Assembly (NCBI GenBank): GCA_948567375.1
Contig: OX419759.1
Span: 5,362,744 to 5,426,743 of the forward strand
Direction: 5' to 3'
Origin: Lunularia cruciata
Lineage: Eukaryota > Streptophyta > Marchantiopsida > Lunulariales > Lunulariaceae
Length of the DNA stretch: 64,000 nucleotides
Below, piece by piece: positions 55,401-64,000 of the stretch. Positions within the stretch are counted from its first letter, which is position 1; every line of letters begins with the position of its first letter. The notes beneath the pieces were generated by a model, which had not been told where the DNA came from, made no database searches, and saw only the letters and a program-made list of their open reading frames with translations. The translations under genes were made by a program, and so were the position numbers.

Positions 55401-56771
55401 CCTATTTCCCTTGGGACAAAAATTGACTTCTTCCTAAATGCTACTAAAATGAGTTTACCTTTGCCCTTACAAACCATGATCAACAATTCTACCTATTCTT
55501 TGTACCATGGAATCTCCTCCTATAGCACTTGTGTGGATTCCTTGAACTTCTTCAAGGAATTTTTGATGAGCTTCTTGGGTAGTTTTTATAGGCCCTCATC
55601 CATGTACACTTTTGCTATAAGCACATGCACCTAAGATCTAGATTCCAAGCCTTTAATTCTTCCAAGAAGGCCTCTATTGCTTCCATTGCAATTTCTTCAA
55701 GATGTTTTTGCACCATCCTCACCAAAATCACAATCTTCTTCAGGTTGAAATAAGTCCAACTCTCCTCCATCTCAACCACAATCTCTCCTTGAATGGTTGC
55801 CCAATCCTTCTTGCATTCATTGCTCATTCTTTATCCTTTCATGCATTCATTGCTCATGTGCAATGAATGCAAGAAAGGATCCTCTTCTATGTCCTTTTTT
55901 CTCAAATTTCTTTCTCCAGTGCAGAAAATTCATTGCTTCACTTATCCATCTCCAAGTGCTAAGCATGAACTTCCTTTAGTTCATCTCTCATCTTCATCCT
56001 TTCCAAATCTACTCCTTTTGCCACGTCATGAAGATGAGTGATGAGGGTAACATAATCTATAATTGCTCCATGAGATTCTGTGTATGTGGGAGGAGTTGCT
56101 CCATCAATTCTAGTGCAAGGCTGACCTTGTACACCACCAATTGAGAAAGTTGTACTACCACTACTGGCCTGGTCTCCTTCTTGCTCAAGCTCTCCTCTCT
56201 TATAATTTGAAACAAAACCAAGATTCCATTCTCCTCCCTCTTGATCTTGATGAAGATAATAGGGTCCCTTGCTTAGATACCAATTTTGTTGTGGTTGGTA
56301 CCTTTGTCTTGGATGACCCTTCATCCTACTTGTTGTATTCTCCTCAAACTCCACCTTTGACCCGATGTCCTTTTTTCTAGCAAGAGCTTGCATCTTCTAC
56401 TTTGAGCACCTCTTCTACACAAAGTACTCCTTCTTCCCTTAGTTCCACTTCTCCTATGGGTGGAAACAGACTAGATTTCATCATCTATTATACTCTTCTT
56501 AGGACTAGAAGATCAAGCTTCTCCACCATATTGTCCAAGAGTGGGCATTTGTTCTTTCTCCTAGAAATCTTTTGTTCTTGGAAGGTTGGGCTAGGGTAGA
56601 TTGTAATTCTACACGCTGATCTTTAGCTATGTCCTTGCTCAATGATGTTTGAATCCTTGTGAATGATTGTAAATTGGTTGTTAGGGTGGGATTTAGTTGT
56701 GGCTCAATATTGCCTTCATTTTGGACTTCTTCTTCATTGTTCTCTTCTTCTTCCATGAGGATTATGACCAC
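55400..56771 (-). pseudogene. Decayed minus-strand coding sequence, unidentified
   Basis: Frames in series on the minus strand: 56771-56505 (MVIILMEEEENNEEEVQNEG), 56393-55959 (144 codons, ...RQRYQPQQNWYLSKGPYYLH, then VDLERMKMRDELKEVHA) and 55827-55615 (EECKKDW-like, ...EEIAMEAIEAFLEELKAW). Low-complexity acidic and glutamine-rich parts followed by helical parts resemble a decayed structural or gag-like protein. No family recognised. Confidence 0.35.
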
Positions 56772-58702
56772 CCAATGTTGGCATACTAATACTATTAACA
56801 GTAGGAACCGGTTGTTGCTATAAAGAGAAGGGTTGGAGTTGACTAGAAATGAAGACCAAGATCACTAAATATCTTTTCTTGCTTGTGTAACCTCTTGGCA
56901 AAAACCACTCCTAAGAGAGGATAGGGATATCCACTATCACATCCTACAAAAAAGGGAAATTAGCAACTACTCAATTGAAAGATATAATCTTACAAGCCCT
57001 TGCTAATGGTGGTACACTTCACACTGAAGGCCCCTCCTACCTAAAGAGCCTCAAAGGCTAGTCCCTTCCCACAAGGATTTTTCACTCCAAATGTTGGTTT
57101 TCAAGCTGAAGCTTTTTTCACTTTGTCCCCCGTGCTAATTGTGCGCATCTTCTCCCAAAAATTGCAATCCCAATCAATTACCAATCAACAACTTGGCTTT
57201 TCTATTATGTGGTCCTCTCAATGCTCCATCATTCTCATAACCTTTCTTCACATTGACTCACTTGTTTAGATTGTCAGGGGTAACTTCATTGATAATGTAC
57301 TAATTTCTTGCCTAAGTATTTAAGTGCTCATTCATGCTGAATAGCAAGGGTAACTTCCTCCATTCAACACAATATGTCTTAGGAATATTAGGAAGCCCTT
57401 ATAAGGATTTCTCAAACATATTGCTACCAAAAAGTGAAAATTTTGGTCACAAGATTTGGGTTCAAATATTTCTCTATGCATTGTGTCCCTTTTTAATTAA
57501 TTAGAGGGATCATTTGCTCTTGCATTGGAGAAAAATTTCAAGGACAAAGGACAATATATATGAATTACAACCATATATCCATATCTAATGAATACTAAAA
57601 AATTTTATTTACCAAGGAGTAGAGGTAATACCATTATAGCTTACCCCTAGGTATGGACTGCCATTGTAGAGTTTTCTTTGCCATAATCCTAAATTGAGAA
57701 AGGTACTTCTAGTGTTGTAACTCAACTCTCAACTTATCTAAATCCAAAAGTTTTGGTAGTATAAAGTTGCAATATCTGTATCACATAAATTTATTGAAAG
57801 AAAGGCTGTAATTGATAAAGATCAATTTGTTTGAAACATTGGTTTATAATTGGATATGACCATAGGTATTTTGTTGGTTTGCATCAATATTAATGCAGAT
57901 ATGATTATGATGTATGACCAACCCACATTTGGCAAAAAACAACCTATCCTTGTATCCAAAGGTACACACAAAAGAATGCAGACTGTACAAAAGGGTAAAT
58001 TTTATCAACTAAAAAGTCCTTGTGAATCATTGTGGGTTGCAAGATTTACAGCATAATTCATGAGAGCCAGCCAATCCTCTTATAAATTGGAGATTAGTCT
58101 GAAGAACTATGACAAGATCAAAGCAACCATGCAAGCTCTTGCTTTAGATGCTAGATCTAAATTGCATATATTTGCATCCATTGCTATAAATTTGATTATT
58201 TGCTAGATGTTCCATGGGAATTTAGAGAAGATAGGATGATAAAATTAGTGAATAAGTGTGAATTTTCACCCTAGAATATACTTTACCATTCAAGGACTTA
58301 CCCATATTTAGGATTTATACTTATTATAGACATAACAAACTAAAGAAGGTAGGAAAATGATTACCACCAAGGGAGGGAGAGTTAGATTCCACCACTCTTA
58401 ATTTGCTTGAGGAAGATTCTTACAATTGAAGAGAAGGATAAAGATTTAGTGGGATTGTCAACAATAAGGTTAGAGTGGTTTTCAAGTTCCTTCTCTCAAT
58501 ATTCCACATTTATCACCCAAATTTTAGCAAGACTTGGGTAGATGTAATAGTGGGTGCAATAATTGATACAGGAAGGTTAACTGGGCTAGATCACAAGAAA
58601 TGCTAAGTAAGCTACCAAGACTCTAGGCCACTACACAAGACTCCACAAAAACTAGCCACTAGTGATGGGAGAGGTAGATTTACTAGAATTTACTTCTACC
58701 TA
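56772..58702. other. Mostly non-coding sequence
   Basis: One short plus frame (57850-58056, MDMTIGILLVCININADMIM) has no recognisable domain. The rest shows no gene or repeat that I can support. It ends where DUP2 begins. Confidence 0.45.
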
Positions 58703-60552
58703 TATCATATTTATGAACACTTGATCTACTCACACCAAAAGAGGAAGGGAAAAAGACCAATGCTTAGCAGTCTGGACCCATCAGACCACCACAGCGCTAA
58801 CCCAAATGGCCAAGAGAGCCACTCATAGCAAGGAAGAACCTAACAAAGTCATATTATACCAGCTATGAACCTCACTCAAACCCAAACCATACGCATTGAG
58901 GTGGATTTGTGCCAATCAAAGGATATAGGAGACTATGAGGAGGAATTAGATTTCAAAGCTTATGCTATTTACCTTGCTTAATATTTTAATGAAATTTATA
59001 GAGCTTCATTCAAAATTCTCTATGAATTTCAATTTGATATAGTAGGGGACCAAATCTAGTTCATATGATGAGGATGTTGAAAGTGTAATGTACACAACCT
59101 AGAAACAGGTGCTTGATACAAAGAAAAAAAAGTTACTTTAGGCTACCCTCTAGATTGCAAAAGCCAAAAAAGGAGATTGGTGCAAGACCTCATTCAAGTG
59201 GCAAAGGAGTTGGAATTAGCAAAGAATCAAGTTAGGCTCCATATCCATTCCAAGTAGTGGAAATATACTTTTTTTCCTATACCTACACATATTAAGACTC
59301 CCAATCTAATTAAGATGATGCAATTGTTAGGAGGAAAGAGAAGTAGAAAAATCAACTAACTTCTTAATAATGAACTAGAAAGTTGTAATACATATTTCAA
59401 TAAATTCAACATGAATTGTTGCTGGAGGTACTCAATCAATGAATACCCAAGATCCACTTACCTTCAAAGGGACAAGGAAGCATGCACTTGAAGGAACAGC
59501 TTTCTTGGTGTAATTGAGAGGCAACCAAGAGTGGAGTAAGAAGTACCTATGGAAGTGAGTACTGAAAGGGACTAGCCTTCTAGGTGTAATATAGATTTGA
59601 CCAAGAGTGGAGAAAGAATCACCTACAGGGACCATCAAAGTAAAATTATCTGTTCAGGTATCTTAAGCAGCCATGCCTCAGGTCATCAAGGTGGCAGGTA
59701 CCATAGCCGATTTCTAAACAGTGTTGCATCTCAAAGAAGGCTAAAGAGGAGTGTAGAAAATTGGAGTGTGAGGAGGATTGAGCCACAATGGGTAAAACAA
59801 GGGTAGAGAATCATGGAGTAGAGATATACAAATATCCATGGCAAAATAACATGCTAAAAATTTCTATTGAGTTTTTCAACACTTCTAATGATATGTTGCA
59901 TGAATCGCCTAAATATGTGAAAAATTGCAAAAATTAACTCAATAAAATAATATTTCATCACAAAATTACTTTCTTCAAACTCATCTTACAATTTCTGCCA
60001 AAGATTAATCTGAAAATCTTTTAATAACATGATAACATGTAAGAACAAGAAGATGGCATACAGAAAGCTAAAATCAGTATATTCATGACCTCTACATTCT
60101 GTGTCGCCATGCAGATATAATTAGATGCAAGAAACTGCGGACAAGATGAAGACAAAGAACTAACACCTTCTTGAGGAAACTTTTCATTGTTTAAGCAAAT
60201 GATCACCTCAAATCGTGACAAACAAGTCTAGCTTAGAAAGTCCTAGTAGTTTTTTGACATTTTTATGGTGGATCGAGCCTAAAGTCCAAAAAATGAATTA
60301 GTCCTAAAATAGGTGTAACAAGAAAAATGAAATTTATCCTCATTCATTTTAAAATATATGTTGGACATTTTTGTAATGTGAGTAAATTGCACTAATGCGT
60401 AATTGCTAGTTGAAATACTAAATTACCTCCAAGAGTTAATTGTTTAATTGAAGGACTTTGAAGGTGGGTTCCAGATCCCTTTGGATACAATTTAATTTGA
60501 GGTTTTTTGGCAATGTTGAATTGTATGATAATGAAGTTAGAAGTAGAAGACT
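58703..60552. repeat. DUP2 flank: uninterrupted copy of 1-792 plus 18451-19608
   Basis: Collinear with DUP1 and without element A, so it preserves the pre-insertion site of A near 59480-59500 (catgcacttgaagg). It contains a tandem doubling (59485-59640) of a unit that is single in DUP1. Confidence 0.88.
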
Positions 60553-60858
60553 TGCAAAAATTTTAACCAAAACTATTCTGGTCATTTATAGAATATTACA
60601 TAAATGAATTACAGAGTCATCTCACTCACTTCAACTTATGGTCGGAGTATTATGAAATGAGAAATGAGAGTGGAGATACCAAAGTTGACCAAAAAATGGT
60701 CTGCAGGATACAAGTCATGCTGCTATATATGTAGGAAGAGAAAGATATACAAGTATGATAAGTCTCGATTCACCATAGATTTGAAGTGGTGACTAATGCA
60801 TAAACTATATCTGAAACACTAGCCGCTAGGAGTATTAGATTGTGATACTCTACCTACA
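60553..60858 (-). repeat. 3' LTR of Copia G2
   Basis: 306 bp, TG...CA on the minus strand. Homologous to 19609-19919. Confidence 0.75.
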
Positions 60859-61562
60859 CTCTCTCTCAAGCTAACATCAATATCTTTACAACTAGATGAG
60901 ATATGAAATATTCAAATTTATCTCTAAGAAAAGCTTTAGTGAAAATATCACCCACTTGCTGATATGTGGGAATATATTCCAGGTCTATCTCTCACGCCAT
61001 AACATTCACTCTAATAAAATGATAATGAACCTTGATATGTTTTTGGTGTGGTATGAAATACTGGATTGCTAGCAAGTTTAATACTGCTGATGTTTAAATC
61101 ACATTATCATGAAATTTATAACTAATGTCCTTTAAGAAGATGTGAAGCCAAATGGATTCACATGTAGCATTAATCACATCCCTATATTCTTCTCTCTTGA
61201 TAATAAAGAAACAATAGGTTGCTTCTTTGATGCCCAACTAATTGCATAACTTCTAAGGTTAGAAACATTAACTGATGTTGATCTTCAATCTTGAGCACTT
61301 CCTGTCCAGTCTGCAGCAATGAAACCTTGAAAAATGGGTAACCCACCGGGCTAAATATTGAAGACCAAATTGGATGGTAAAATTCACATAAGGTAAAATT
61401 GTTTTGACCATGTCAAGATGGGGCTACCTTGGTGCTTGTACAAGTTGACTCACTAATCATACAACATAGCTTAGATCTGATTAGTAAGAGTCAAATAAAT
61501 CAGATTTCCAACAATCTCTCTAGACATATTTGAATCAGCAAAAAAATCAAAATCTTTGGCAT

Positions 61563-62273
61563 TTACTTACCAGAAGTTGAGATAGGAGTAGAAATATTAC
61601 AAGCTATCATACCAAACTTGACCAACATGTTGAGAGAATATTGATGCTGTAGTGACCAAAGGTCATAGCCATCTTGAATAAACTCAATACCCAAGAAGGA
61701 TTTGAGTTCTCCTAAGTCCTTCATGTAGACATGACCTTTCAACTGATCTTGTACTTGCAAAATGAGATCTTGACAATTGCAAGTGATGATCAGGTCATCA
61801 ACATAGATGAGTAATAAAAGCATATTGTCACCAGCTTGTAGTCTATATAGCAAAAAAATCTAAACTGCACACTTGAAACCCAATGGATAAAAGATATAAA
61901 TTTATCTTTCCAGTCCAAGCTTGTGGAGCTTGCTTAAGTCCATAAAGAGACTCTTTCAATAAACAAACTTTGTTTGGATATATTTGATCTTCATATCCAA
62001 GTGGTTAGAGCATGGAGACCTCCTTCTCCAAATCTCCATTAAGGAACATGTTATTAAAGTCCATCTAATAGAGCTTCCACTTATTTAAAGTGCCAACATG
62101 CAAAGAGTATGAATTGATAGCATCTTGGCAACATGGTTGACTGTCTCATCAAAATCAATTCCATATTGTTGTGAACAGCACTTTACCATGAACCCTATTT
62201 TATACTTACTCATGGAACCATAAAAATTTCTCTTAATCTTAAAAGTCCACATATAGTGAATAACCTTCATCAA
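61563..62273 (-). pseudogene. Copia G2 reverse transcriptase
   Basis: The open piece 61853-61563 holds the YVDD active site and the conserved ELKSFLGIEF block. Piece 62273-62085 is the RT N terminus. A frameshift and stops lie between them. Confidence 0.85.
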
Positions 62274-62792
62274 GATTTATATCTACCACCTCTCATGTTT
62301 GTTGGTAATGTATTGCTTCAACTTCAACTTCAAGCTTCATGGCTTGCACCAATCTGCATGATGAGTCAGTTCCACATCATCTGGTTATTGGTCTTGTATA
62401 GCCTTTACAGTAAAAACAGTTAAACTTGAAAATTTCTAATTGGTATTTGACCCTTGTAGTTTTCCTTCTCTATTGAGACACGCAACTTGTAGCCTCATCT
62501 AAATTAAGCAGAATTTCTAAATTACATGGGCAAGTAACCATCTATTCTGATAAAGAATGAGAAATATCAGTGGATAAAGTAGGGAGTAATTTTCCAATGT
62601 CCTATGGAATGAAGACTTGGACTGAAGGCTTCTGAATAGCCTTTCTTGACCAAGGGTTTAAAAATGAATGAGAACTAGACTGCTCACAAGAAACACCAAT
62701 GGCACTTGGAGTACTAGCCTATGGGACAGAATATAACTTGGACCAATCAAAGGAGTAGAGGGCTTTGTAAGTAGTAAATCAAATGTGCAGTT

Positions 62793-63116
62793 TTCCAAAC
62801 ATTAAAGCTACTTGTGGAGAAGCAATATGGTCATAATTTCTTTTGTTTGTTCAAATGGAGGAAGAGAGTTTATCTCAAATAATTTTAATGATTTTTGAAG
62901 TGAGCAAGGTGTCAGAGTGAAGTCTATTATAGTTATACAGCTAAAAAAATGGAGTTTCTGAGCAGAAGGGAAAACATATTGCAAAGGTTGCAAGAGCCAT
63001 GCTCAATAAAAAGAATGAGAAGGCAATTCCCAAGTGCATCGGGCACAAACATTTAATTGTGCTACTTACTTGATGAACCAATCTTGTCATGCAGCTGTGC
63101 ATAAAATGAAACCAGA
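62793..63116 (+). repeat. Inverted copy of Copia G2 integrase segment (fold-back arm)
   Basis: This segment is the reverse complement of about 63360-63685 (both arms encode FHFMHSC..TRLVHQVSSTIK on opposite strands). In G1 the flanking bases gtgcag and gactgatacc are nearly adjacent (21868-21890), so the arm was inserted in G2 after the duplication. Confidence 0.88.
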
Positions 63117-64000
63117 CTGATACCGATGCCAAGATTTTAACTCCTCAAATACAATATCTCTACTGATAATAAAAATATTAAAATCAGGATTATAACACCT
63201 ATATCCTTGAATTAGAGACATATCCAAGAAAAATACAATTTTATGCTTTATGGTCTATTTTTTCCTCCTCTCCTCAAAGAACATAACCAAAGAAAATACA
63301 ACCAAAAACCTTCAGATTTGATAAATCAGGTTTCTTATGTATAAGAGCTTGGAAAGGTTTCATTTTATGCACAGCTGCACGACAAGATTGGTTCATCAAG
63401 TAAGTAGCACAATTAAATGTTTGTGCACGATGCACTTGGGAATTGCCTTCTCATTCTTTTCATTGAGCATGGCTCTTGCAACCTTTGCAATATGTTTTCC
63501 CTTCTGCTCAGAAACTCCATTCTTTTTAGCTGTATAAATATAATAGACTTCACTCTGATACCTTGCTCACTTCAAAAATCATTAAAATTATTTGAGATAA
63601 ACTCTCTCCCTCCATTTGAACAAACAAAGGAAATTATGACCATATTGCTTCTCCACAAGTAGCTTTAATGTTTGGAAAACTGAAACAACATCTGATTATT
63701 CTTTCAAAAATTAGACCTACATATATATTGAAATGTCTAACACCCAGTGCCCTTGTATCATGATGCTTAATAGGCTATATAGCTTGCTTACTAGAGAGAC
63801 ATACATATATATTGAAATGTCTTCAATAAATGATACACAATATTTAGAGCATGTTAGACTCTTTTATGAAGCAGTGCATTTGTCTATGTGGATCAATTCT
63901 AACACCTGGTGGCCTTGTACCATGATGCTTAATAGGCTATCTAGCTTGCTTACAAGATTGACAGGCCTCACAAAACCATGACGGCAAAGGATCAGAAAAT

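Larger units (their letters stand above)
60553..64000 (-). mobile_element. Copia element G2 (minus strand), continues beyond the window
   Basis: Second copy of G1. The 3' LTR is 60553-60858, preceded on the minus strand by purine tract ttgagagagag. RNase H ends near 60900-60990. RT frame 61853-61563 has LLLIYVDDLIITCNCQDLIL and ELKSFLGIEFIQDGYDLWSL with YVDD intact. RT N terminus: SQQYGIDFDETVNHVAKM (62273-62085). Integrase: 62793-63700, disrupted by a fold-back. The 5' end is outside the window. Confidence 0.9.

Overview
This window looks like nuclear DNA from a large, repeat-rich vascular-plant genome, most likely a gymnosperm; that placement is an inference from style, not proof. The evidence is one intron-containing plant amino acid permease gene set among old, nested and heavily mutated LTR retrotransposons. 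There are no bacterial-style operons, no rRNA or tRNA genes and no CRISPR arrays.

Layout. 1-792 and 18451-23770 form one half of a direct duplication carrying a minus-strand Ty1/Copia element; the other half is 58703-64000. Inside the first half sits Gypsy element A (793-18450). A is interrupted twice: chromovirus B (1376-6966, plus) lies in its 5' LTR, and chromovirus C (10268-15785, minus, same family as B) lies in its reverse transcriptase. 23779-24905 is the 3' end of a second copy of the unusual Gypsy family E. 25379-26900 is a tandemly duplicated promoter/leader region feeding an intact six-exon amino acid permease gene (26916-29205, 487 aa by my splice model), the only convincing functional host gene here. 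30018-38760 holds an inverted duplication of that gene's downstream flank, scrambled permease pseudogene pieces, Copia element D (32378-37373) and a leucine-rich-repeat remnant. 39281-49811 is Gypsy element E, with a solo LTR of family A (41233-41922) inside its leader. 49812-58702 is decayed sequence with some coiled-coil-like reading frames that I could not name.

The most interesting object is element E. Between its protease and reverse transcriptase it carries a region with the ordered motifs of a C5-cytosine DNA methyltransferase (ELFGG, a PC catalytic site, ENV, an AHR-like motif VIII, and motifs IX/X). Its pol ends in a complete C4HC3 PHD finger. A second copy at 24.4-24.9 kb independently preserves the PHD finger. 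A retrotransposon that brings both a DNA-methylation writer and a histone-mark reader is the best candidate for an undescribed system. This copy is dead: it has many stops and frameshifts, including a stop right after the catalytic Pro-Cys.

A second notable signal is that the LTRs of chromovirus family B/C carry perfect alternating TTC/GAA arrays (heat-shock-element architecture) just upstream of a TATAAATA box. Stop codons across the elements often sit where Gln, Trp or Arg is expected, as C-to-T decay of methylated cytosines would produce.
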